Source: Corynebacterium maris DSM 45190
Lineage (GTDB): Bacteria > Actinomycetota > Actinomycetes > Mycobacteriales > Mycobacteriaceae
Direction of reading: 5' to 3'
Length of the DNA stretch: 64,000 nt
NCBI RefSeq assembly: GCF_000442645.1
Contig: NC_021915.1
Location: 1,860,001 to 1,924,000 of the forward strand
In this document: one piece after another, positions 1 to 9,100 of the stretch
Layout of the letters: the number at the start of each line of letters is the position of its first letter
Position numbering within the stretch: position 1 is the stretch's first letter
Program-made: the position numbers and the translations under genes
Notes under the pieces: model-generated
Told to the model about the DNA's origin: nothing
The model's input: the letters and a program-made list of their open reading frames with translations, nothing else
Databases searched by the model: none

Positions 1-196
1 TGCGATCGCGCAGGAAGCGGGTGGCGTTGGCGGACAGCGCCACGGCCGCGCCCACTTCCCGCAGCTCCGCCGCCTGGTCGAAGACCTGGGGCTCGAGGCC
101 GCGACGACGTAATTCGGCGGCGAGGGTGAGCCCGCCGATGCCGGCCCCCACGATCGCGATACGGGTGCCGGCTCGAGAGGTGGACGTCGAGGTCAT
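1..196 (-). CDS. FAD-dependent monooxygenase, N-terminal fragment
   Basis: The gene runs off the left edge, and only about the first 65 codons are present. The start ATG is at 196, followed by MTSTSTSRAG and then a Rossmann FAD-binding motif (VGAGIGG), beta strand 2 ending in an acidic residue (VFDQA), and a VGAAVALSANA stretch. This layout is typical of single-component aromatic-ring or salicylate-type flavin monooxygenases (UbiH/NahG fold). The substrate cannot be told from this fragment. It is divergent from the PucR-type gene that starts at 330, with a palindrome in between, so the neighbouring regulator may control it. That link is inferred from position only. Confidence 0.8.
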   Translation of the reverse strand, partial: MTSTSTSRAGTRIAIVGAGIGGLTLAAELRRRGLEPQVFDQAAELREVGAAVALSANATRFLRDR

Positions 197-292
197 GTTC
201 GTTTCCTTAGGGTGCTGGGTGACGGTGACTGGAGACGAGCATAGGAGCGGGACGGGACGCTGCGCACCGGCAGAATGTGGGGCGTTTACACC

Positions 293-320
293 CCCTATTC
301 CGACACTGTGTCGGATAGGG
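293..320. promoter_or_regulatory. Imperfect palindrome in the divergent monooxygenase/PucR promoter region
   Basis: The core CCGACAC-T-GTGTCGG (300-314) is a perfect 7+7 inverted repeat. With one bulged T it extends outward through CCCTAT (293-298) and ATAGGG (315-320). It lies 9 bp upstream of the PucR-type ATG, in the only intergenic space shared with the divergent flavin monooxygenase. An autoregulatory operator for the PucR-type protein is a reasonable inference. No binding motif is known to me for this subfamily, so the bound protein is unproven. Confidence 0.45.
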
Positions 321-329
321 TGTGTGAGC

Positions 330-1499
330 ATGGAGCGGTTTCCCGAACTCGACGACACGCTGCAGGACTTATCGGAAGTCCTCGACCGCCGACTCGTCGT
401 CGTCGACGAATCCATGCACGTGGTGGCGTACTCCATCCACGAATCCCCGGAAGATCGCACGCGGTTGTTCCACCTGCTGACCCACAGCGATTCCTGGCCC
501 GCTCCGGCCACGGCGACCGCGCCCTATTCCGTGGACACCCCGCCCGGCCTGCGCCCCACGGCTTTCGTCCGGTTGCTCGACCCGCAGAAACACATCATCG
601 GCCACCTGCTCGTCCCGGTAGGCGACACCACGGAAGACGCGACGTTGCCGGAAACCCTCACAGCCGCCGCCGAGCAGGTGGCCGAGTTACTGCTCGCCAG
701 GCGCAGCGAAGAAACTGGCAGGATGGCGCGTTCCCACGAGCTCACCCGCGACCTAGTCACGGACGACCCGTCCACCCGTACGGCGGCGGCCGAGGCCCTG
801 CTCGCGGAACGCCGACTCAGCTCCTCACCGCACTACTGCGCCGTCACCCTGGGCGTGGATCCCCGGTCTGCCACGCGGCTGGAGCACGAGAAGACCTCGC
901 AGGCGGTGGCGCGCACGCTCCGGTTCGTCCGGGAAACCTCCACCGCGACGGTGGTCGGCGGCGTCCTCGACGATCACACGGGCGTGCTCGTGTTCCCTCG
1001 CCCGGTGGTCGCCGAGCGACTCGCCCGAATTCTGCGCAGCCCACAGGTGAGCCCAGTGCGCGCCGGGATCGGGCCGCTGACTGCGCTGACGGACATGCAC
1101 CTTTCCTTCGCCCGGGCCCGGCTGGCCTGGCGGGCCTCGTGGCTGGCGCCCACGGACCATGACGTGGTCACCTCGTGGGAGTCGGTGGGCCTGGACGGGA
1201 CGTTGGCACGGTTGCCGGTGGAGGATTTCACGGCCGACGACCTGCCGCCCGCCGTCCGCGACCTGGTGGGCGCCGTGGATTCCCCGGCGTTGATCTCGAC
1301 TTTGGAGACCTATCTGGACGCCGGCGGCGACGCGCAGCGTACCGCCCGGTTGCTGCACATCCACCGCTCCACGTTGTATTACCGGTTGGACAAGCTGCGG
1401 GCGATCATCGACGGCGATCTCAGCGACGGGGTGGTGCGCCGCGAGCTGCACACGGGGCTGCGCCTCGCCCGGCTCGCCGGCTTGCTGCCGAGGCAATGA
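330..1499 (+). CDS. PucR/CdaR-family transcriptional regulator
   Basis: This 389-residue regulator has a C-terminal PucR-type helix-turn-helix at about residues 330-375 (DAQRTARLLHIHRSTLYYRL, followed by DKLRAI), the family signature. The N-terminal half (about 1-150) looks like a GAF/PAS-type sensor domain (DRRLVVVDESMHVVAYS), and a middle CdaR-like region precedes the HTH. The reading frame is open far upstream, but homology-like sequence begins at MERFPELDDT, so ATG 330 is preferred; GTG 324 is an in-frame alternative. Family members usually activate catabolic or nitrogen-related genes in response to a small molecule. The divergent flavin monooxygenase is the likeliest target (inference). 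A strong hairpin terminator follows the stop. Confidence 0.85.
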   Translation: MERFPELDDTLQDLSEVLDRRLVVVDESMHVVAYSIHESPEDRTRLFHLLTHSDSWPAPATATAPYSVDTPPGLRPTAFVRLLDPQKHIIGHLLVPVGDTTEDATLPETLTAAAEQVAELLLARRSEETGRMARSHELTRDLVTDDPSTRTAAAEALLAERRLSSSPHYCAVTLGVDPRSATRLEHEKTSQAVARTLRFVRETSTATVVGGVLDDHTGVLVFPRPVVAERLARILRSPQVSPVRAGIGPLTALTDMHLSFARARLAWRASWLAPTDHDVVTSWESVGLDGTLARLPVEDFTADDLPPAVRDLVGAVDSPALISTLETYLDAGGDAQRTARLLHIHRSTLYYRLDKLRAIIDGDLSDGVVRRELHTGLRLARLAGLLPRQ

Positions 1500-1501
1500 C
1501 G

Positions 1502-1537
1502 ACGCAGCGCCTCCCCACATTCGGGGAGGCGCTGCGT
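1502..1537. terminator. Bidirectional hairpin terminator
   Basis: A 15-bp perfect stem (1502-1516 with 1523-1537) closes a 6-nt loop, ACATTC. It sits between the stop of the PucR-type gene on the plus strand (1499) and the stop of the first core-MetE gene on the minus strand (1570), so it can serve both convergent transcripts. There is no long T-run on either side. Confidence 0.75.
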
Positions 1538-1569
1538 GTCGATGCCGCGAGGTGCGCGGCGGCGGGAGC

Positions 1570-2772
1570 TTAGAACAGCTCGGCGGAGGCGATCTTCGCG
1601 CCTTCGACCAGGGACTCGAGCTTGGCCCATGCGATCTGCTCGTGCAGACGCCCGCCCAGGCCGCAGTCAGTGGAGGCGACGACGTGCTCCGGTCCGACCT
1701 GCTCGGCGAACTTGATGATGCGGTCCGCCACCAGACGCGGGTGCTCGACGGCGTTGGTGTTGTGGGAGATCACGCCCGGGTAGAGCAGGAAGTTCTCCGG
1801 CAGCTTCCGGTCCTGCCAGACGCGCCACTCGTGGCCGTGGCGCGGCGAGGACGCCTCGAAGGAGATGCCGCCGACGTTGGCCTCGAGGACGACGTCGATG
1901 ATGTCCTCAAACGGGATGTCGGTGGTGTGCGGGCCGTGCCAGGATCCCCAGCAGACGTGCAGGCGGGACTGCTCGCGCGGGATGCCCTCGAGTGCGGAGT
2001 TGATGGCGTCGACGCGGATCTTCAGCCAGTCCTGGAAGTCGGACAGCGTCGGCTCCGGGTTGATCTGGTCCCAGGCCTCGGCCAGGTCCGGGGCGTCGAG
2101 CTGGACCGTGAAGCCGGCGTCGGCGATGGCCTTGTACTCGTTGGACAGCGCGTCGGCGCACGCCTGCACGATTTCTTCGTCGGTGTCGTAGTACTCGTTC
2201 TTCAGGCGCGCGGCGGAGCCCGGGGACAGGGCGGCGATGAAGGCGTCGGAACGGCCGAACTTGTCGACGGCGTTACGCAGCAGCTTCGCGTCCGTCTCCA
2301 CTTCCTCCTGGCCGATGTAGGTGATCGGGCCGGTGAACTTCGGGTTGCCCACGGCGGCGCGGCCGGTGAAGATGCCGGACTCCGGGTCCTCGTAGGCAGC
2401 GCGGAAACGCTCGCGGTCGCGGCGATCGGAGAAAGAGGTCAACTGGATGTTGCCCGGGGTGGAGCGGACCTTTTCCTGGTTCGCCCAGCGATCCTCGTCC
2501 GTCATGGTCAGGCCGCCGAGTCGGGAGAAGGAGTAGTTCCACCACGCGCCGTAGTCGATCTTGCCGGAGGTGATGTGCCCGTACTCGCCCTCATTGACGA
2601 TGTCGATGCCCAGATCGACCTGGCGCTTGACCACCTCGTCGACGGAAGACTGCAGGATCTCGAAGTACTGCTCTTCGCTGATCGCGCCTTCTGCGCGCTT
2701 GTTGTTGGCCTCCAGCAGTTCCGGGGTACGCGGCAGGGAGCCGACGTGGGTGGTACGAATGTGATTCGCCAT
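1570..2772 (-). CDS. Core-MetE family methyltransferase, copy 1 (cobalamin-independent methionine synthase C-terminal-domain protein)
   Basis: A 400-residue protein that corresponds to only the catalytic C-terminal half of MetE; full MetE is about 750 residues. Family zinc ligands are visible: HVC at about 272-274 (LHVCWGSWH), Glu near 306 (GISFEASS) and Cys near 370 (STDCGLGGR). Substrate-loop motifs THVGSLPR (N-terminus) and DAPDLAEAWDQINPEP are present. The expected reaction is methyl transfer to homocysteine, giving methionine; the methyl donor is unknown. Start ATG 2772 (MANHIRTTHVGS) is chosen because AGGAAAGGA lies upstream and the paralogue begins at the equivalent place; the frame is open 20 codons further up. 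It is a close paralogue of the protein at 4825-6039. A McbR-like operator overlaps its promoter. Confidence 0.85.
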   Translation of the reverse strand: MANHIRTTHVGSLPRTPELLEANNKRAEGAISEEQYFEILQSSVDEVVKRQVDLGIDIVNEGEYGHITSGKIDYGAWWNYSFSRLGGLTMTDEDRWANQEKVRSTPGNIQLTSFSDRRDRERFRAAYEDPESGIFTGRAAVGNPKFTGPITYIGQEEVETDAKLLRNAVDKFGRSDAFIAALSPGSAARLKNEYYDTDEEIVQACADALSNEYKAIADAGFTVQLDAPDLAEAWDQINPEPTLSDFQDWLKIRVDAINSALEGIPREQSRLHVCWGSWHGPHTTDIPFEDIIDVVLEANVGGISFEASSPRHGHEWRVWQDRKLPENFLLYPGVISHNTNAVEHPRLVADRIIKFAEQVGPEHVVASTDCGLGGRLHEQIAWAKLESLVEGAKIASAELF

Positions 2773-2860
2773 GGATGCGTGTCCTTTCCTCGTGTTCATG
2801 TCCGTACGAGACGATCCGATCGACGGGGTCACGCCGCTGCCGTCGTTTCATCCCCGAGAA

Positions 2861-2883
2861 ATCCTAACAGACCATGCTGTCTG
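2861..2883 (-). promoter_or_regulatory. Promoter -10 with overlapping McbR-like operator
   Basis: On the minus strand CAGAC-N6-GTCTG (2868-2883) matches the published McbR motif TAGAC-N6-GTCTA in 8 of 10 defined positions, and is itself a perfect 5+5 inverted repeat. Immediately downstream is TAGGAT (2861-2866), a good corynebacterial -10. The operator therefore fills the -35/-10 spacer of a promoter about 90 bp upstream of the core-MetE ATG, the expected geometry for repression. McbR is the sulfur/methionine repressor of corynebacteria, so this fits a methionine-synthesis role. The sequence is seen directly; McbR binding is inferred. The rest of the 2773-3067 gap shows nothing further. Confidence 0.6.
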
Positions 2884-3067
2884 CCCGGCCCCGGGGCTTC
2901 ACGGTGGCGTAGGGGCAGACGTCCATAAGGTGCTGTTCCAAGTTCACATTTGAGCCGATTTCGCTGATATCCCCACTGTTGTGTACTGCAGTTTTCTGAA
3001 TGGTTACGGTTACGTCCGTTAGCGTGGTGTACCTATAACTGCCGGTGACTGGCCTCGGGGCCCGATG

Positions 3068-4180
3068 TTATCGGTGGCTGGAGGTCGCTTTGTGTGCGAG
3101 CACCACCCCGCCTAATGCAAGAGCGGGAAGCCAAAATGCCCAACCTGAATGCAGCTGATAGACGGGCAAGAAAATCAGGGGCGCGAACCCGGAGCCATAA
3201 AACCGGAAGGCTTGAACCGTGGAGAGAAGAGAAGACCCCCTGGGACTGCGCAGAACCAGCAAATTAATGGTCATCTGCACACCTTGGGCTGCCAGCACCG
3301 CGGCCGCCCAGGCAAGGGCAACCAGCCAGGCCGTCGGCGCTAGGGGAACCACAGCAAGCGCGATCGTTCCGCTTAAGGCGCTGACCGCGAATACGGAGTG
3401 TGCTCCATGCCGATCGGCGGCGATCCCGATTCTGCGGGAGGCAATAAGTGCTGCCACACCGCCGCTCATCACGACCAGCCCTCTTCCCACCGGCCCGAGG
3501 GAAAACTGGTCTTCGACATGCAGCGCAATCAGGAAACCCAGTCCGAAGATGCCCGCCCCGACGACAAACCCACCGGCCATGTAGACAAAAAGCGGAATCC
3601 ACCTGACAGGCCCGGAGGAGGACTCCGGCTCGGTAACCGGGGCAGGGACGTTGGGCACGCGTACCAAGAGGATGAATATGATCGCTACTGCGATGACGCT
3701 GTAGGTCAGCCGCCAGTCGACAAGACTGGCGACGCCGGAAATTAACGGACCAGACAACAGGCCCAGCGACTGCATGGTGGCGTATATGCCTAGTGCCGAA
3801 CCGAGTTCCTCGGGCGGGATGAGGGCCTTGAGGATGACCTGGAGCACGGGGGTGATGAAGGCGCTGGCCACGCCAATGACGAAAAATCCCACCACGAACA
3901 GACCCCACCACGGGGTGAAAATCAACACGAACGTAAATATCAGGGTGACCGCATAAGCGGTGAGCACGACGCGGTGCGGCGGGATCGCGCGGACCAGTCG
4001 GGAGGAAAACAACATCACGGTGGCGAAAGGGAAAAGAAAAAACGCCATCGTTGCTGCTGCTTGGTCGAGAGTGATACCGAAACTGTCGGCGAACTCCGGC
4101 AAGACTGCGGCTAAAGATTGTCCCCAGAAAGGACTGATAAAACCGCCCACATAAATAGTGGCAATCTGTAATTTTCTCAT
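3068..4180 (-). CDS. MFS transporter
   Basis: A 370-residue membrane protein with about 11-12 hydrophobic segments and major-facilitator features: an N-terminal periplasmic-type start (GGFISPFWGQSLAAVLPEF), a cytoplasmic loop after TM2 with basic residues (RLVRAIPPHRV), and a charged central loop (VPAPVTEPESSSG) that splits the two six-helix halves. ATG 4180 is preceded by GGGACGAGG. The substrate is not recognisable. Base composition is visibly less GC-rich than its neighbours and it uses more A/T-ending codons. It lies between two core-MetE paralogues on the same strand, which suggests a later insertion. Export or uptake of a sulfur or amino-acid compound is possible but unsupported. Confidence 0.8.
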   Translation of the reverse strand: MRKLQIATIYVGGFISPFWGQSLAAVLPEFADSFGITLDQAAATMAFFLFPFATVMLFSSRLVRAIPPHRVVLTAYAVTLIFTFVLIFTPWWGLFVVGFFVIGVASAFITPVLQVILKALIPPEELGSALGIYATMQSLGLLSGPLISGVASLVDWRLTYSVIAVAIIFILLVRVPNVPAPVTEPESSSGPVRWIPLFVYMAGGFVVGAGIFGLGFLIALHVEDQFSLGPVGRGLVVMSGGVAALIASRRIGIAADRHGAHSVFAVSALSGTIALAVVPLAPTAWLVALAWAAAVLAAQGVQMTINLLVLRSPRGSSLLSTVQAFRFYGSGFAPLIFLPVYQLHSGWAFWLPALALGGVVLAHKATSSHR

Positions 4181-4291
4181 CGGCCTCGTCCCACTCTGTT
4201 CGCTGACGACACGGTGGCTCCCCTGCCACCTAGGGTGGTGTTACCGCAGCCGCTCCCCCACCTGCGCTGTCGGCGACGTCCAGACTGTCAA

Positions 4292-4813
4292 CTAAGCAAG
4301 CCCACCGCGGGGCACATCCGTCACCACGGCCGGTTTCTCCAACACATAAAATCCTTCGGCGACGTCGTGTCGGACCTGCACGAACCCTTCCCGCACGTAC
4401 AGCGCGTGCGCGCGCAAGTTGGCCTCGTCGACGCACAGGGAGATCGCCGGAGACCCCAGATCCTGGGCCAACGCGGTGGCGGCGCGCAACAGGCGGGCGC
4501 CCAGTCCGCGGCGTCGCTGGCGGCCTTCGACGGCGATGGCCACCTCGGGCACCTCCGGGCGGGTGAATCCAAAGCCGTGGTGCTCAGCACTGCCCCAGTT
4601 CAACCAGGCGGCGCCAGCCGGGACACCGCGGTGGTCGAAGGCGACGACGCCTCCGCGCTCAGCGCGCCAGGCGTCGACGTAGAAACGGGTGTCTTCCTCG
4701 AACCCCGGGCCGGGGTCGAGCGTCTCGTCCCCGAACACATCCGTCAGATAGTTCAGCCGCGCGATGTAAGTGCGGTCGGATTCTGTGGTCTCACGGAGGT
4801 GAAAGTTACTCAT
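4292..4813 (-). CDS. GNAT family N-acetyltransferase
   Basis: A 173-residue protein with a GNAT fold. The acetyl-CoA binding segment is VAIAVEGRQRRRGLGARLLR (R/Q-x-x-G-x-G/A pyrophosphate loop), followed by the helix ISLCVDEANLRAHALYVREG, where N, A and Y are typical. The start ATG 4813 lies 11 nt downstream of the core-MetE copy 2 stop, so the two genes are probably co-transcribed. The ribosome binding site is weak, consistent with translational coupling. The acetyl acceptor is unknown. The operon position might suggest acetylation of an amino acid or related amine, but this is only inference. Confidence 0.85.
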   Translation of the reverse strand: MSNFHLRETTESDRTYIARLNYLTDVFGDETLDPGPGFEEDTRFYVDAWRAERGGVVAFDHRGVPAGAAWLNWGSAEHHGFGFTRPEVPEVAIAVEGRQRRRGLGARLLRAATALAQDLGSPAISLCVDEANLRAHALYVREGFVQVRHDVAEGFYVLEKPAVVTDVPRGGLA

Positions 4814-4824
4814 GGAGTAACAGA

Positions 4825-6039
4825 TTAGAACAACTCGCTGGAGGCGATCTTCGCGCCCTCCGCAAGCGAGCCGAGCTTGGCCCACGCGATGTCGCGGTGG
4901 ATGCGCCCGCCCAGGCCACAATCAGCGGAGGCGACGACGTTCTCCGGGCCGACGAGGTCGGCGAAACGGATGATGCGGTCGGCGACCAAGCGCGGGTGCT
5001 CAAGGGCGTTGGTGTTGTGGGAGATCACGCCCGGGTAGAGCTTGAGGCCCTCCGGCAGTTCGCGGTTCTGCCAGACGCGCCACTCGTGCGCGTGGCGCGG
5101 GCCGGCGGACTCGAAGGACAGTCCGCCGACCTTGGCCTCGAGGATGACGTCGACGATGTCGGCGAAGGGGACGTCGGTGGAGTGCGGTCCGTGCCAGGAC
5201 CCCCAGCAGATGTGCAGCAGGGTCTGCTCGCGCGGCAGGCCTTCGATGGCGGTGTTGATGGCGTCGATGCGTACCTTAAGGAAGTCGAGGTAGCCGTCGA
5301 GCGTCGGTTCCGGGTTGATCTGATCCCAGCTCTCGGCCAGATCCGGGGCGTCGATCTGGACGGTGAAACCGGCGTCCGTGATGGCCTTGTACTCCTGGCC
5401 CATTGGCTTGGCGGCGGCCAACACGGCGGCGTCCTGGTCCTCGTAGTATTCGTTGGTCAACCGCACCGCGGAGCCCGGGGACACGGCGGCGAGGAAACCG
5501 GCGTTGTCTGCGCCGGCGGCGTCGAGGCCGCCACGCAGCAGGGCGGTGTCGCGGGCGACGGCGTCGGCGCCGATGTATTCGATCGGCCCGGTGACGGCCG
5601 GGAATTCGGTGACGTCGCCTTCCTCCTTGTCGAAGTTCTCGCCGGCGTCGGATTCCGCGTAGACGGCCGGGAAGGCCTCGAAGTCGCGGCGCGCCATGAA
5701 CTCGGAGAGCACGACCTTGTCGGTCGGCCGCTTCGCCAGTGCCGCGGCGTGGCGCTCGGCGTCGATGACCTCGAGGCCGGACAGGCGGGTGAAGACATAG
5801 GACCACCAGGCGCCGTAGTCGATCTCGGCGTTCATCAGGTGGCCGTACTCGCCCTCGTTGATGACGTCGATGCCGATTTCCAGCTGCTTGGCGACGACGC
5901 GACGGGCCGATTCCTCCAGCACGCGGTTGAATTCCGCGTCGTCGATCTGTCCCTTGCTGCGCTGGTAGTTGGCCTCGATGAGCTCTTTCGGGCGCGGCAG
6001 GGAGCCGACGTGGGTGGTGAGAATACGGTCTGCGGACAT
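4825..6039 (-). CDS. Core-MetE family methyltransferase, copy 2
   Basis: A 404-residue paralogue of the protein at 1570-2772, collinear over its whole length with high identity at both ends (THVGSLPRPKELIEANYQRS at the start; GAKIASSELF at the end). It keeps the MetE zinc ligands: HIC in LLHICWGSWH, Glu in LSFESAGPRHAHE and Cys in SADCGLGGR. It lacks the N-terminal MetE domain. Start ATG 6039 (MSADRILTTHVGS) has AGGAAGGGG just upstream. It forms an operon with the GNAT gene downstream. Predicted role: homocysteine methylation to methionine; methyl donor not determined. Unlike copy 1, no CAGAC-N6-GTCTG box is seen upstream. A different palindrome lies there, so the two copies may respond to different signals. 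Confidence 0.85.
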   Translation of the reverse strand: MSADRILTTHVGSLPRPKELIEANYQRSKGQIDDAEFNRVLEESARRVVAKQLEIGIDVINEGEYGHLMNAEIDYGAWWSYVFTRLSGLEVIDAERHAAALAKRPTDKVVLSEFMARRDFEAFPAVYAESDAGENFDKEEGDVTEFPAVTGPIEYIGADAVARDTALLRGGLDAAGADNAGFLAAVSPGSAVRLTNEYYEDQDAAVLAAAKPMGQEYKAITDAGFTVQIDAPDLAESWDQINPEPTLDGYLDFLKVRIDAINTAIEGLPREQTLLHICWGSWHGPHSTDVPFADIVDVILEAKVGGLSFESAGPRHAHEWRVWQNRELPEGLKLYPGVISHNTNALEHPRLVADRIIRFADLVGPENVVASADCGLGGRIHRDIAWAKLGSLAEGAKIASSELF

Positions 6040-6131
6040 GGATGCCCCTTCCTGGATCAATGAAAACGTTGCTTCCAGCCAGACCGGGGCTCCGGGTTGT
6101 GGCTCTGCCCCAAATTAGCCGCCTAACGCCC

Positions 6132-6154
6132 AACTGTGCGAGGAATGCACAGTT
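6132..6154. promoter_or_regulatory. Inverted repeat AACTGTGC-N7-GCACAGTT upstream of core-MetE copy 2
   Basis: An 8+8 bp perfect inverted repeat with a 7-nt spacer (GAGGAAT), located between the dnaE1 stop (6186) and the core-MetE copy 2 start (6039). On the minus strand no T-run follows it, so it is a poor terminator for dnaE1. Its distance from the downstream gene (about 95 bp) suits an operator. It is not a GlxR site, because the half-sites are TGTGC with the wrong spacing. The binding protein is unknown. Confidence 0.4.
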
Positions 6155-6185
6155 TTATATTCACCTACGAAAGGAGATCTGTGCC

Positions 6186-9100
6186 TTATCCCAGGATCCC
6201 CGGCCCCATCGTGGCCTTCAGATCGCCCATCAGGTTGCCGGTGCGCTCCACGCGCAGATGATCGCCCAACACCATCAACTGGGACTGGTCGCCGTGCACC
6301 AGGTTCAGGTACACGTCGGAGTCGCCGTGGTTGGCGGCCAGCACGTCCTTGAGCTTGCGGATGTTGTCCATCGTGCACTGCTCCGTGCGCATCGTCAGTC
6401 GCAACGGCAGGCCCGCGCCGTTGCCCGGGCCCAGCTCCGGGACCCGGATGTCATCGCAGAACAGGCTCATCCGGTCGTCGCGGATGCGCACCTGCGCCTT
6501 CGCCAGGATGATGTTGTCCTCCACGATCTGCGGAGCCACCAGCGAGTACACCTTGTTGAACACGAGGATCTCGACCTGGGCGCCGTTGTGGTCTTCCACC
6601 GTGACGATCGCCCACGGGGAACCGTCCTTCTTGGAGAAGCGCCGGTCCACGCCCGAGATGATGCCGCCGATGGTGACCTCCTGGCCGTGGCGCATCTCCC
6701 CGGACAGGATATGCGTCAGCGCCGTGTCGGTCTGCATCTCCAGGGCTTCTTCGAAGCCGTCCAGCGGGTGGCCGGAGACGTACATGCCGAGCATCTCGCG
6801 CTCGAGGGTCAGCTCGTGCTTGCGGTCCCACTCCTCGTCGGGCACGTCCAGCTTGAAGGCGTTGTCGGCGGGCCCGTCTTCTCCCCCGCCCAGAGCGGCG
6901 AACAGGTCGAACTGGCCCTTGTCGGCGGCCTTCTTGGTGGTCAGCACGCTGTCGACGGCGTCGTCCGAGATCAGCATCAGGCCCTTGCGCGGGTGTCCGA
7001 GCGAGTCGAAGGCGCCGCCCTTGATCAGCGACTCGGTGACGCGCTTATTGCACGGCACCAGGTCGATCTTGTCCAGGTAGTCGCCGAAGGAGGTGAACCG
7101 TCCCTTCGTGCGGCGGGTCTCCACGATGGATTCGACGATCTCGTGGCCGACGTTGCGGATGGCGCCCATGCCGTAGCGGATGTCCTCGCCCACGGCCATG
7201 AAGTCCTGCTCGGACTCGTTGACGTCCGGCGGCAGCACCTGGATCCCCAGGTGGCGACAGTCGGAGAGATAGATCGCGGAGCGGTCCTTCTTGTCGCCCA
7301 CCGAGGTCAACAGCGCCGCCATGTACTCCGGCGCATAGTGGGCCTTGAGATAACCGGTCCAGTACGAGACCAACGCGTAACCCGCGGCGTGCGACTTGTT
7401 GAACGCGTACGACGCGAAGGGCTCGATCGTGCCCCACAGCGCGTCGACGGCGCTCTGGGTGTAGCCGTTGGTAAACATGCCCTCGGAGAACTTCTCGTAC
7501 TCCTTGGCCAGCACCTCCGGCTTCTTCTTGCCCATGGCCTTACGGAAACCGTCTGCTTCGCCGGCCGTGTAGTTGGCCACCTTGCGGGCGATCTCCATGA
7601 TCTGCTCCTGATACACGATCAGGCCGTAGGTCTCGTCGAGGATGTCCTTCAGCGGCTCATCCAGCTCCGGGTGGATCGGGGTGATCGGCTTGCGCCCGTT
7701 CTTGCGGTCCGCATAGTCCCAGTGGGCGTTGACGCCCATCGGTCCCGGCCGGTACAGCGCCAGGGAGGCGATGATGTCATTGAAGCCCGTGGGCTTCATG
7801 CGCTTGAGCAGCTCCTGCATGCCGCCGCCGTCCAGCTGGAACACGCCCAGAGTGTCGCCGCGGCCGAGCAGCTCGTAGACGCCCTCGTCCTCCACCGCGA
7901 GGTTTTCCAGGTCGATCGACTCGCCGCGGTTCTTCTTGATGTTGTCCACGGCGTCGCCCAACACGGTGAGGTTGCGCAGCCCCAGGAAGTCCATCTTCAG
8001 CAGGCCGATCTCCTCACAGGCCGGGTAATCCCAGCCGGTGATGATCGCCCCGTCGGCGGGCCGCTTCCACATCGGGATGTGATCCAGCAGCGGCACCGAC
8101 GCCATGATCACGGCGCAAGCGTGCACGCCGGTCTGGCGCACCACGCCTTCGAGACCACGGGCGGTCTCGTAGATCTTGGCCACGTCCGGATCGTTCTGGA
8201 TCAGGTTGCGCACCTCGGTGGCCTCCGAGTAACGCTCGTGCTCGGGGTCGGTGATCCCGGACAGCGGGATGTCCTTGGCCATGATCGGCGGCGGGAGTGC
8301 CCCGTTGATGCGGTCGGCCATCTGGAAACCGGGCTGGCCGTAGTTGACCTTGGCGGCGTCCTTGATCGCCTGCTTGGTCTTGACGGTGCCGAAGGTCACC
8401 ACCTGGGCGATCTTGTCCTCGCCCCAACGTTCCGCGGCGTAGGTGATCATTTCCCCACGGCGGCGGTCGTCGAAGTCGATGTCGATATCGGGTGCGGAGG
8501 GGCGTTCCGGGTTGAGGAAACGCTCGAAGAGCAGGCCGTATTCCATCGGGTCGATGTTGGTGACCGTCAGCGCGTAGGCCACCAACGAACCGGCGGCCGA
8601 GCCGCGGCCCGGGCCGACGCGGATGCCGATGGAACGGGCGTGCTTGATGATCTCGGCGACGATGAGGAAGTACGAGGGGTAGCCCTTCATGTCGATGACT
8701 TCGATCTCGTACTTCGCACGCTCGAGGTAGTCCTCGGGGACCTCCGCGCCGTCGAAACGCTCCTCCAGCCCGCGCTGGACTTCCTTCGCCAGCCACGTGG
8801 TGGGGGTCTCTCCCTCCGGGACGTCGGCGACCGGCATCCGGTCGTGCGGGTGCGCCTCCCAGATCTCGCCGTAGTCCTCGACGCGCTCGGCGATCCACAA
8901 GGTGTTGTCGCAGGCGTCGGGCACCGTGTCGTCGAAAAGATCGCGCATCTGCTCGGCCGTCTTGATGTAGTAGCCGGTGCCGTCGAATTTGAAGCGGTCC
9001 TGGTCCAGGAGGGTCTTGCCCGTCTGCACGCACAGCATCGCCTCGTGCGACTGCGCCTGCGACTCGAGCACGTAATGGCAGTCGTTGGTGGCCAGGGCCG

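Noticed and set aside
4233..4248. CCACC-TAG-GGTGG hairpin between the GNAT and MFS genes
   Set aside because: A 5-bp stem is too weak to call a terminator and no T-run follows.
6171..6260. AAAGGAG followed by GTG 6181 on the plus strand, a possible small gene
   Set aside because: The frame closes after 26 codons and runs entirely antisense to the end of dnaE1; no homology-like feature was seen.
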